From Cherax quadricarinatus (Eukaryota > Arthropoda > Malacostraca > Decapoda > Parastacidae), in contig NC_091298.1 of the NCBI RefSeq assembly GCF_038502225.1, positions 29,034,795 through 29,098,794 on the forward strand: a stretch of DNA of 64,000 nt, written 5' to 3'. Position 1 is the stretch's first letter; every line of letters starts with the position of its first letter. Made by a program: the position numbers and the translations under genes. Of this stretch, positions 20,990 to 31,163 are shown one piece after another. The notes under the pieces were generated by a model. That model was not told the DNA's origin. It worked only from the letters and a program-made list of their open reading frames with translations, and did not search any database.

Positions 20990-22870
20990 GCAGGGCCCCG
21001 CTTTACGGCGTTTCACTTTACGGCGTTCCGCTAATACGGTCATTTCAAATTATGACCAAAACTCGCTATACGGCTCCCCCCACCTGACTTTCTAATATGG
21101 TCACCGCGCCCCACCTTGTTTGTTTACATTCTTCGTGAGCTCAGTAAGCACTAAGTCTCTCTATTTTGTCTGGAAACTCCAAAATTTCAAATGTTTTTAA
21201 AAGTTATTTCATATTTTATATATACTCTGATAATTATACTTATGTATACCTGTACTTAAATAAACTTACATACTGTGCTGGCATGCAGGTACACATTAAA
21301 ATCAGTAAGAGTGTCTTATGTCTCCAGACGTCATATTAGTAATGATAATAATAATCATCGAGTCTCATTTAAATGTCGTATATTACGTTAAATACACATT
21401 TTCATTAATCCATCTATGATATTTTTTCAAAATTATATAATAAACACGATACATAACATAAAAAGATGATAAATACACCCCACAATAGAATAAATAAACA
21501 TAAATATGAGATGTGGTAGCAGACGACTTGCACAAGTGACGCCATATTAGAAATGATAATACTAATAATAATAATCACCGAGTCTCATTAAATGTTGTAT
21601 ATTACGTTAATATACACATTTTCATTAATCCATCCATGATATTTTTTTCAAAATTATATAATAAACACGATACATAACATAAAAAGATGATAAATACACC
21701 CTACAATAGAATAAATAAACATAAATATGAGATGTGGTAGCCAGATAACTTGTACAAGTGATGCCAAGGATAACATTTTCTCTAATCTAACATAAGAGAA
21801 AATGTGTTACTGGGGGTAACTGTAGAAAATTATTCCTTTCGTATGTATGTAAGTTTATTCAGGTATACACAAATACAGTTACATAGATTATCATACATAA
21901 CAACATATGTGTAGAGAACCTAGGATAACCCAAAAAAGTCAGAGTGACTTATTTCCATTGCCTTCACTCAGAGCATCATTTCTTCTCAAAATGATGTTAC
22001 ATGAGAATGGGAGTGTTCTTCTTTATTTATTCTACCGTATCAATGTAGAGACAACCTGTACACAATGTAACTTGTACACAAACCAGACGTTTACAAAACT
22101 TACCTTTGCCTGGTTTGTTTACATAACTCTGCGCCTGTCCTCTCTCATGCACTCATTCTTTCTCTCTCTCATTTATTCATTTTAACTCATTTACTTACTC
22201 CTGACCCTACATTATGACTACAAATATTTTAAGGTAAGTAATGAGTGAACTGTATATACATTTTATCGCTCTGGGATGCTTTAATGTAATAGAATATTAT
22301 GTGTAGGTGGGTTGGCCTGGTATGGTAGCCCGGCTGACTACCATACTTACCACACTTGATTTTTTGCAATAAATACTACTCATCTCACCCTATATTTTAA
22401 GGTAAGTAATGAGTGAACTGTATATACATTTTATCCCTCTGGGATGCTTAAATATCATAGAATTGTATGTGTGGGTGGGGTGGCCTGGTATGGTAGCCTG
22501 GCTGACTACCATACATACCACACTTGATTTCTTACAATAAATACTACTTGTCTCACCCTGGAGAGAGTTTACCTGGAGAGAGTTCCGGGGGTCAACGCCC
22601 CCGCGGCCCAGTCTTTGACCAGGCCTCCCTAGATTAAGACTAAATATTTTAAGGTAAGTAATGAGTGCACTATGTGTGTATTGTACTTTTTTATTGTTTT
22701 TTGGTGCCTGGTTCTATTGTTAACTTAATATATGTTAGTGTAAACTTGTTATCTAGTGTTTGTATGCATTTGTAAGTGGAAAAAAAGGGTGTTCCACTTT
22801 ACGGCAGTTTCCGCTTTATGGCGGTAGCCTGGAACCTAACCAGCCGTGTAAGTGGGGCCTTCCTGTACAT
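20990..22870. mobile_element. 1.9-kb TA-flanked non-autonomous DNA transposon
   Basis: The left end TACAGCAGGGCCCCGCTTTA and the right end ...AGTGGGGCCTTCCTGTA form inverted repeats, inserted in the LTR element 5' leader. Inside are two roughly 225-bp tandem units (about 21320-21765: ATATTACGTTAA, AAAACACGATACATAACATA-like text) and another tandem pair (22225-22385 and 22396-22555, each containing TAAGGTAAGTAATGAGTGAA). No transposase was seen. Its two ends match the ends of the 8.3-kb stack at 38311-46612 in opposite orientation, so it serves as the uninterrupted paralogue. Confidence 0.82.
22562..22632 (-). repeat. CR1-like 3'-end module (about 70 bp)
   Basis: Reverse complement of the LINE terminus seen at 59500-59580 (GGGCCGCGGGGGCGTTGACC on minus, ending in two CTCCAGG repeats). 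It is a very short 5'-truncated copy. Confidence 0.7.
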
Positions 22871-23019
22871 ACATCCATGTATTATGTTGTACAAGACTAA
22901 ACTCAAAGTCTTTAGATTACGAAAGTACTCAAAGTGTTTGACCATAGAGTTACTAGTGTGTCAAACTAGACAATTTCTCCAACACCTTGGATCAAAAGCC
23001 TCCCAGACAGGTCCCCATT

Positions 23020-24332
23020 TGTTACAAAAAAATGTGATTTCTAATAAGCATAGAGATCTCCAGTGAATACTAGAAAGAACTGCCTTTCTAGCATCCAGCC
23101 TGTTACTGGGTTTTTATAACAAGTAATCAGTATCCTGGTCCAATTATCCATTAGAATTTAGTAAGATTCAACAGTGCTTTAGGATTACAACTGGTAGGCT
23201 ACTAACTAAAGAGATTAAAATTTAATAAGTTTATTAATAACAATAAAGTTGTCTAGGTGTATAAGATCAAAGTAAATTATAGTAATCAATTGAATATAAT
23301 ATAGGATGCAAGTTCCTACACTTCTCTCATATACAGTAGTATTGTGCTGAAGGCACATATCACATCTTTATGGCTTTTAAGTATCGTCTGGTAAATTGTT
23401 AGCATTTAATAACATAATACAAATATATACAAGTAAGTTTGTGTGTGTGTGTGTAAGTGCTCTAAGTAGTTCGCTATGTCTCAAGACTTGACTAGACTTA
23501 ACCAGTGACTGACTAAAAGTCCTCACATAAACTAACATCTTGACCAACCTGGCAATCAGAACAGCTTGCTTGAACAATAAAATGACTGATAAGCCAAACA
23601 GCAATATAACAAGCAACAGCGACACAGAATCAGGAACAAGTAGATAATTTAATGACGCTAAGTAGGGACCATCTGCAGATCCTCCACAAAAGTCACAAAA
23701 CTCCCATACTACTGAATCTAAGTTCAGCATTAGAAAATCCCCGACTGTGACAGTACACAGATACCAGTACAAATTAGGTCAGAAGCTACAGCTCAGGACC
23801 TGAGTTTCTCAGAGTGCCTATGAGACACACAACCTCAGTACGTCAAAAATCACTAAGTCTAGGCTATGTTCAGTGAACAGAGTTATACAGAACCAACAAC
23901 AAGAAAGCAACAGAGACGATCTTCCAACAAGGGCCAGCAAGGAAGCTGGAGAGAGACATCTTGTTAGAAGCAACGTCAAACAGACAAGAAAGCGCAGGCC
24001 ACGCAGACACTCACTCCTGGTGAGGTGTGATCACCCCACCTTGATCACGTGAATCTCTGTGGACTGCTGCTGCCCAGCAACACAGAAGCCGGCAGCGAAA
24101 CAAGCAAAGTAAAATCTACAGTAGTTAGACAATGCTGTCAGCTACTTAACACTCGAACTATAAGCACTGAATATATAAATTTTACATCCTACCTAATAAT
24201 ATAACTAAGTCAAATAATAATATAAAGCAATATATTTACGATTTAGCTAATATCGCAAATATAAGCAATATAAAATTATATGAACAGGTAATATACATTA
24301 TATACATTGTGACCCATTCAGGGGTCACAATA
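23020..24332 (-). repeat. 5' LTR (uninterrupted)
   Basis: An about 1.31-kb copy lacking the three insertions present in the other LTR. It contains a 131-residue open frame (23772-23377, minus) with a Leu/Val-rich stretch near the middle. The same frame exists in the other LTR, but this may reflect only recent common origin. Confidence 0.9.
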
Positions 24333-24337
24333 CTTGA

Positions 24338-25919
24338 TAAAGCTTCTGTTTGTCTCCAGTGTTTACTGTGTGTTAGTAAATCAAATATTGTAATGGGTGG
24401 GTCTTGAACCCCTGGCAGGTGAGTCCTAAAGCTCATAGGCCAGTACTCTGAAGAGTAATTACATGTTAGTGTATAGTGAGTTAGGATATTAATTCATTCT
24501 GGAAGATGTACCATACCTCAAAACTATCATAACTTAAACCCAAAAACACATGGTTTTAAGGTAATTTGTTCCAAAACATCAGAGCACAACCAACCTGCTC
24601 TTGGATACTTTTTGTTGTTAAAACACACTGGAGTTTTCTGAGTCATAAACAAGGATAGGCTGCAGCTTGAAATATCCAGACACATTGGCAGCCTACAGAA
24701 AAGTAAGCTTATCTTTCATAGGTTTATGCCTATGAGAAGTGGCAGGGCATGGCATGGCAGGGCAGGGCAGGGCAGGGCAGGGCAGGGTAGAGTGTCTACC
24801 TACCTGGAGTCTACATGGAGGGCATTCTGGGGATCAACGCCCCTGCAGCCCGGTCCACGACAAGACCTCCTGGTGGATCAGGGCCTGACCAACGAGGCTG
24901 TTACTGCTGGCCACACGTAGTCCAACGTACGAACCACCACCATCTCCACTGTACACATATCGTGTCTCAAATTTTTCATTGCAACTCAAAACTAAATTCC
25001 CTTAAAAGAGAATATTGTAACTCAACATTATCATAACTGAAGACCATTGCAACTAAAGGGACCACTGCACTTGATAAGGCTTCTTGTTGGTCTCCAGTAT
25101 TTATTATGTGTTAGTGTTCTTGATAAAGCCTCATGCTGGTTGTCTATGCCTTCCTCCAATTATGTTAAAATATAACCATATGTTATAGTTGCCAAAAAAT
25201 CTTGATAACTAGCGCAAAATCATTTTTCTTTTCTTCCCTAGTTACCCTCCTCTGCCCTAATGTGATACAATGTACAGTAATCCCTCAGTTTATGCAGGTT
25301 CACTATATCTGGAGACATTTTTGTGCAATGCCAATTTCTACTACTGATTCTCATGTGTGATACACATTCACTCTTATGCAATCACTGTGAATCACAAGAA
25401 CTTAATGAAGATTCCTGCTCTGAAGAATGTAGTGTTGATGGCTCAATTCACATTACTACAGTTGCCATAAGCCTGAAATGCTTATGAGGGAAGCCTGTGC
25501 AGAATATGTCTTCGGTTGGCAAGTACTGTATGCATAAGCATAATTTACTTTAATAAAAAGTGGCATTATGTAGTTGTACTGTAGTGGGCAGAGATAACAC
25601 TGTAGTATCCCTTACTTACCTGAAGCGCCAACATTATCTACTAATCATTTAATCCCATGATTTTTTAATGTATCACAGACATGAACATTTTTGTGAAGTT
25701 CAAGGTCTGCACACCAAAATTTGTCCTTAAGAGAAGTGGAGGCACAAATAATAGAGCAAAAATACTCAAAGAAAAGCAGGAGAGCAATAAGAATAGTGTA
25801 TCCAAGGCTTTCAACAACTTCACTTCAAATATAAGGGAAATAACCAAGAGATCCCTAACATGAGCATCACACAAGCTTGTGTGAGAGTGCTACATCAATG
25901 AGTGGAGAAAAGTGTTTTT
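24338..25919. other. Intronic DNA with simple and MITE-like repeats
   Basis: A (GGCAG)n microsatellite lies at about 24741-24787. A 45-bp sequence after the LTR element (acttgataaagcttctg...) recurs at 25067-25115, so 24385-25066 may be an insertion. At 25274 a MITE-like end (TACAGTAATCCCTC) has no partner. The 60-codon frame at 25681 is not recognised and looks like chance. Confidence 0.5.
24795..24920 (-). repeat. CR1-like 3'-end module
   Basis: A minus-strand copy of the LINE terminus: GCCAGCAGTAACAGCC, a GGTCAGGCCCTGATCC block, then GCTGCAGGGGCGTTGATCCC, ending in the CTCCAGGTAG repeat. It matches 59470-59580. Confidence 0.72.
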
Positions 25920-25990
25920 TATGACTTTATGTGCTCTTGGAGTGTGAGCAAATCAACATTTTTGAAGGGATTCAGAAAAATTGGTTAGAT
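25920..25990 (+). repeat. RTE 3'UTR piece
   Basis: GTGCTCTTGGAGTGTGAGCA and TTTTTGAAGGGATTCAG correspond to the sequence just after the RTE stop codon (compare 7699-7745). It is cut by the palindrome that starts at 26005. Confidence 0.65.
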
Positions 25991-26004
25991 GGACTATTTC
26001 TTTC

Positions 26005-26243
26005 ATACACAAATAACCCGCACATAAAAGAGAGAAGCTTACGACGACGTTTCGGTCCGACTTGGACCATTGACAAAGTCACACAATATACAATTCTTGT
26101 ACTACTACTACTACCACCACCTCTTCCTGCCTATATATAGCCGTCCTGCTCCACCTCTGGTTAGTGTGACTTTGTCAATGGTCCAAGTCGGACCGAAATG
26201 TCGTCGTAAGCTTCTCTCTTTTATGTGCGGGTTATTTGTGTAT
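26005..26243. repeat. Penelope-like terminal palindrome with hammerhead-like core
   Basis: About 80-bp inverted arms (26005-26085 and 26164-26243) flank a 78-bp spacer. The arms carry GGTCCAAGTCGGACC (a stem-loop) followed by GAAA and TGTCGTCG on plus, and the mirror on minus. The same arms flank the Penelope-like remnant at 37205-38255 and border the 3' side of 50220-51560, so this is a solo terminal repeat pair of that family. Confidence 0.8.
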
Positions 26244-26292
26244 TGTTCCAGTCACGGTATTGTGCCTTTTTTGTTATTTATTTCTTTCATTT

Positions 26293-27190
26293 TAACAAAT
26301 TAGCTCTTTCCCAATAAGGCAGAGTAACCCTACCTCAGTTTCCTTGAATCCTTTTATACATATTACCTTGCTCACACTCCACCAGCACATCAAGTCATAA
26401 AAACCACTTGCCTCCATTCACTCTTGTCAAACACATTCACACACACTTGCTGGATGTCTAAGCCTCACACATAAAACCTCCTTAACCACCTACTCCAACT
26501 TTTCCTAAGACTACCTCTACCTTGCTTTCCCTCCACTACAGATTTATGCACCCTCCAAGTCATCCTATTTTGTTCCATCCTCTCTAAGTATACAAACCAC
26601 CTCAACAACCCCTCTTCAGCCCTCTGGATAATACTTTTAGTAACCCTGCACCTCTTCCTAATCTCCAAGCTAAGAATTTTCTGCATAATATTCACATCAT
26701 ACAATGCCCTCAGACACAATGTCTCCATTGCTCCAGCCTCCTCCGTACTGCAACATTCACAACCCATGCTTCACACCCATATAAGAGCATTGGTACCACT
26801 ATACTCTCATACATTCCCTTTTTGCTCCCATGTATAATGTTCTTTGTCTCCACAGACACCTCAGTGCACCACTCACCTTTTCTCCTTTATCAATACTATG
26901 GTTGACCTTATCTCTCTTAGACCAATCTGCTGACAGGTCCACTCACAAACATCTGAACACATTCACTTCCTCCAAACTCCCTCCCTCCAATCTGATATCC
27001 TATCTTTCATTATTTAATGTTTTTGTTACCTTCGTCACCTTACTCTTTCCAATGATCCAAACCCCCAGTACTCAAAACCTCCTTTACCCCCTCCCTCCAA
27101 CTTTTCCTGGGAGAATCCCTACTCCCTTCTTCCCTCCACTTCAGATTTAAACACCCTCCTAGTCATCCTATTGTGCTCCATCCTCTCTAA
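26293..27190 (-). mobile_element. Old RTE relic (C-terminal domain)
   Basis: The open frame 26767-26465 gives LCLRALYDVNIMQKI, CRVTKSIIQRAEEGLLRWF and YLERMEQNRMTW, the diverged equivalent of the RTE C-terminus in the copies at 7320-7690. Further matches run to about 27050. At 27057-27190 the first part is repeated (aacctcctttaccccctccc), suggesting a second overlapping insertion or local duplication. Confidence 0.8.
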
Positions 27191-27459
27191 ATGTTCAATA
27201 AAGTTTTGCTCTCCTTAAAAAACTTTTTCTTTAAAGCTTTTACAACATACCACTTACAGTGTGTGTCTTTTTTCAAATCAATGCATGCAATAAATAGCTT
27301 CTTACCATATTCTTCATAGTGTTGAAATGTATGCTTTTAACAAAAATCCTCTGATCAACACTTCCCTTTCCCTTCCCTTCCCAAATTCTCCTTTTTTTTT
27401 TTTACCCCCCTACAGTCCTATTTCTGTCTATCCCCTAACTCTCTTGATAATATTTTTTG

Positions 27460-27816
27460 TTAGGTAAGACACATATGCAACAGTTAGACAACTTTATTCC
27501 GAAAGGTTTCGCCTACACAGTAGGCTTCTTCAGTCGAATACAGAAAATAGGCAGGAACAGTAGAGATGTGAAAACGATGTAATCAGTCCATCACCCTTGT
27601 AGTCGTAGAATTTGAGGTTGTCAGTCCCTCGGCCTGGAGAAGTTCAGTTCCATAGTCAGGAACTATCTACGACTACAAGGGTGATGGACTGATTACATCG
27701 TTTTCACATCTCTACTGTTCCTGCCTATTTTCTGTATTCGACTGAAGAAGCCTACTGTGTAGGCGAAACCTTTCGGAATAAAGTTGTCTAACTGTTGCAT
27801 ATGTGTCTTACCTAAC
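27460..27816. repeat. 150-bp perfect palindrome with hammerhead-like core
   Basis: Arms 27460-27609 and 27667-27816 are reverse complements with no mismatch noticed, around a 57-bp loop. Each arm contains CTGAAGA, then a 6-bp stem GCCTAC/GTAGGC with a TGT loop, then GAAAC (plus 27742-27770; mirrored on minus near 27506-27534). Order and spacing resemble the CUGANGA...stem II...GAAA core of hammerhead ribozymes, with one extra base before stem II. Confidence 0.85.
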
Positions 27817-28116
27817 AACCTGTCGGTATTGTATACCATTTTGATGTTCATAATATTTTTTGCAATATATAATTAAAAATTCAGGTCATTTGCCTCAATG
27901 TAACAACTCCATAAAATTTACCGGACTGCATAAAAGAGAAAGATTGAGCAGCATTCTAAAATCTGTATCTTAATAGCATTTCTGTAACCTTCCAGATGAC
28001 TACAGTTAAGAAAAGGAAAATTTATGCATTAAAATATACTGTAAATAAATGAATTCTGAATTAATAACTAAATTAATTTTTAATTAATAAAATAATAAGA
28101 TATGCAAACTATCTAC

Positions 28117-28329
28117 CTCATCACCAACTATGTATTCTTTGTCAGTGTACACCCAGGGAGGCGAGGGATCTCCATCCTCATCTTGAACTGGCTGTATGCG
28201 CTTATTATACACTGCAATCTGCTGGGGAGGTGTTGCGAAGCGCCGGGACCCATCTGACATGAGAGAGGACTGCAGAATGTGACTGACTTTCAGACGGCAT
28301 TCTTCCAGTTCTTGTACAGCATCTCCATC
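28117..28329 (-). CDS. ACTR8: ACTR8 exon (YNKR ... EYIVGDE)
   Basis: This 71-codon exon (213 bp) on minus starts after ...GTATCTTAAAG and ends before GTAGAT. It encodes a segment with LEECRLKVSHILQSS, SDGSRRFATPPQQIAVYNKR and the end WVYTDKEYIVGDE. ACTR8 proteins have an SNG-RRI...YNKQ-RP block and YLVGEE at the matching place, followed by the segment found in the 9695-9868 exon. Phase is 0 at both ends. The acceptor has a modest pyrimidine tract, so the 5' border is a little less certain than the others. Confidence 0.88.
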
Positions 28330-28588
28330 CTTTAAGATACACAAACAATGATTTACCGTTTCTTTCTGCTCAAAGTGCATATATTGCGTATAAGAAAAAG
28401 ACAGGTGGTTATGGTAGCAGGCAAGAAGTAACCAGGCTCAAAGATGCCACTGTGATATCAGTGTGACATCACTGTAATGTCACTGTACATATCTTTGGTA
28501 ACCATCACTGGTACACATGCTCTGTTTATTAAATATTAATATACAATGTATAGTGCAATAAGATCACAGTAAACAGGTGATTTCAGAA

Positions 28589-28735
28589 TATGCAAAACAA
28601 CCACTCTGAAAGAATAGAGAAATTCCAAGCGCTTTCATGACTACTCACATTATCAAGGAATAGTTCCTTGATAATGTGAGTAGTCACGAAAGCGCTTGGA
28701 ATTTCTCTATTCTTTCAGAGTGGTTGTTTTGCATA
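28589..28735. repeat. 72-bp near-perfect palindrome with hammerhead-like core
   Basis: Arms 28589-28660 and 28664-28735 are separated by three bases. The plus strand reads TTGATAATGTGAGTAGTCAC and then GAAAGCGC, a short stem (GTGA/TCAC) followed by GAAA, analogous to the palindromes at 26005 and 27460. One mismatch (tcatgac versus gtcacga) was noted. Confidence 0.8.
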
Positions 28736-28812
28736 CAATGTATAATATAAATAAAGAGACATTTTAACTCCAATAATATCACACAAGTTTGCCCACCTTA
28801 TTTCAGCAAATA

Positions 28813-29010
28813 TATACAGTGGTACCCAGAGTTTCGAACTTTCTTCGCTCCAGAAGGCTGTTCAAGTGCCGTTACCAAACGAATTTGTTCCCATAAGGAA
28901 TAATGTAAATTAGATTAGTCCATTTCAGACCCCAAAAAATACACTTACAAAAGCACTTACAATAATACACTTACATAAATGGTCAAGTTGGGAGCAGTGG
29001 TACCACTGTA
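28813..29010. mobile_element. 198-bp Tigger-like MITE
   Basis: Ends TACAGTGGTACC... and ...GGTACCACTGTA are inverted repeats with TA at the border. The interior (AAGGAATAATGTAAATTAGA) is shared with the 45216-45422 MITE. Non-coding. Confidence 0.8.
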
Positions 29011-29019
29011 TTTATTTCC

Positions 29020-30244
29020 ACTGATCTTTTTCTTAATTTTTTTTTTTTTTTTTCAACAAGTCGGTCGTCTCCCTGATCCACTGCACATAAAGTGAACCCA
29101 TTATCATATGTAAACATCAGTAATGCTCAGAGACATTGAAACATTTCTTGACTAATGTTCATCAAAAATATGAGCAAACCACACATGCACCAAATTATCA
29201 TATACAAAATGAATCTGGCTGGAAAAAGAATAAAAAAATAAAAAAAATCAATCATAATCTCTATACAATATAAAAATCAGGAGAGTACTAAATAGGCACC
29301 AAACTGCCATATATCACAAATAAATAGCACTAATCTAAAAAAAAAGTATTAAAAATTAACTAAAAAATTCAGTAAAAGCAACAAGTGATATCCCACATCC
29401 CTATCTAAGGCCTAATGTTACTGGAAAATTCTCTCGGATTGGAGGCAGTATGTAGACAGTGAATGTATTCAGATATTTGAGAGTGAATGTACCTACAGTT
29501 GAAAGACAAGGTGAACCACAGAATAGATGGGGAGTGGGGTGGGGAATAGCAGGTGGCATGTTAATGCATCTCTGATTCTTTTTCTCACTCACTCACTCTC
29601 TCACTCTGTTTTTAAACACCAGCCGTCTCCTAGCCAGAAGAACGCTGATATCACAGTTCATATAATGCTCAGAACTGCAACATCCCCACCCCTGAACTTC
29701 CCACCTCCAGGATTCAAATCCAACTAACAGGTTTACCCTGAATCCCTTCATAAATGATATCTTGCTTACATTCTGATTTCACTCATTTTGAAGCCTATTG
29801 TAGGCCTCAATTCCTGATTATTTTGCTAGTATGCCTTCAGTACTGTTATTTTTTTTCTTAATACTTCTCTACTATAAATCTTATTAATTATAATAATTTG
29901 GCTAGCTCTATATTGTACCAATGTAAAATAATGAATAATTAAAATTTACCACTCCATAACCTATGCCTAGTTTTAAGTACTCTGTAAGCATTGATTAGTC
30001 TGCCTGAAATGTTCAGACATGTTAGTGGCTCTCTTTGTACTTAACAGCATTTTATAAAATGTAAATCACACACTGTAACCTTTGCAAAGAAATAAAAATT
30101 TGTATTCATCCATCAGAACAATGCTGCTAAGTATCCAGAATTCAGCAATTTATCCATTAAAGACTATTTTCTACTAAATCCAACTTAAAAATTAAAAAAA
30201 AAAATGAAGGAATTACAGCCACTAAAGCACTGTCCCCCTGTTCA
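29020..30244. other. Intronic DNA with scattered RTE relics
   Basis: A T-run plus CAACAAGTCGGTCGTCTCCC (about 29040-29070, minus) is a truncated RTE-type 3' end. 29388-29435 (minus) and 29459-29545 (plus, VNVFRYLRV-like) are old RTE coding pieces in opposite orientations. 29590-29780 is a minus RTE 3'UTR relic. 29930-30110 resembles the SINE tail at 49895. No gene was recognised. Confidence 0.55.
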
Positions 30245-30421
30245 TTAACCCGTAAACGGTCCAAACGTATATATACGTTTTTTCAACATTTGAAAGTATG
30301 TAAAAAAAGTAGATCTACTTTTTTTTTTGTTATATTTGAAAATATGTAAAAAAAAATGTAGATCTATTTTTGTAGCACTACACATGTAAACGGAGATCTG
30401 CCTGGACCGTTTACGGGTTAA
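30245..30421. mobile_element. piggyBac-like MITE, 169 bp, TTAA-flanked
   Basis: TTAA (30245-30248) is followed by CCCGTAAACGGTCC, and the right end is GGACCGTTTACGGG followed by TTAA (30418-30421). TTAA duplications and CCC-starting inverted repeats are the signature of piggyBac-type elements. Non-coding. Confidence 0.85.
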
Positions 30422-30574
30422 TTACTCCCCAGCCTCTCCTATATAACACTTCCCCTCCATTTTGAATCCATTGTCAAGCACAAAAATTCAACATTTTTTT
30501 TTTCCAATTTTTAGCTAATAAACCATAACCAAGCATGTTTTTTCAAGGCTGTGGTGCATCCCAATACCCGAGGT

Positions 30575-30735
30575 ACGGTGACCCAAAAAATAAGACACTT
30601 TCACCATCACTCGCTCCATCACTATCTTGACAGAGGGGTGCTAATAATACAGTTCAAAACTGCAAATATCCCCTACCCTCCTTCAAAGTGCAGGCACTAT
30701 ATTTCCCAACTACATGACTGAAAAGAGTTGATACC
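30575..30735 (-). repeat. RTE 3'UTR relic
   Basis: The plus strand CCGAGGTACGGTGACCC, TTTCACCATCACTCGCTCC and CCTTCAAAGTGCAGGCACT follow the minus-strand RTE tail in order, with moderate divergence. Confidence 0.6.
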
Positions 30736-31163
30736 TGAGTTAGTTATAGGTAGTAGGTTGGTAGACAGCAACCACCCAGGGAAGTACTACCGTCCTGCCA
30801 GATGACTGTGAAACAGAAACCTGTAACTGTTTTGCATGATGGTAGGATTGCTGGTTTCTTTTTCTGTCTCATAAACACGCTAGATAACAGGGATATCTTG
30901 CTACTCCTACTTACACTTTGGTCACACTTCACAGACACGCACATGCATATATATATATACATACATCTAGGTTTTTCTCCTTTTTCTAAATAGCTCTTGT
31001 TCTTCTTTATTTCTTCTATTGTCCATGGGGAAGTGGAAAAGAATCTTTCCTCGGTAAGCCATGCGTGTCGTATGAGGCGACTAAAATGCCGGGAGCAATG
31101 GGCTAGTAACCCCTTCTCCTGTAGACATTTACTAAAAAAGAGAAGAAGAAAAACTTCATAAAC

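Larger units (their letters stand above)
14819..24332 (-). mobile_element. Ty3/gypsy-type LTR retrotransposon with nested insertions
   Basis: Two long direct repeats (14819-17061 and 23020-24332) start TGTTAC and end GTC(G/A)CAATA on plus. They are flanked by the same 5-bp sequence CTTGA (14814-14818 and 24333-24337). Read on minus, the order is 5'LTR, a primer-site-like TGGGGACCTGTC just inside, gag (20752-19823), zinc knuckle, protease, integrase zinc finger, RNase H, stop, a 700-bp non-coding stretch, a GGGGGGG polypurine tract (17062-17068) and the 3'LTR. The LTRs differ at several percent of positions by eye, so the insertion is not very recent. The 5' leader carries a 1.9-kb DNA element (20990-22870). 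Confidence 0.9.

Noticed and set aside
25681..25863. 60-codon Lys/Asn-rich frame
   Set aside because: Short, not recognised, no splice or repeat support; probably chance.
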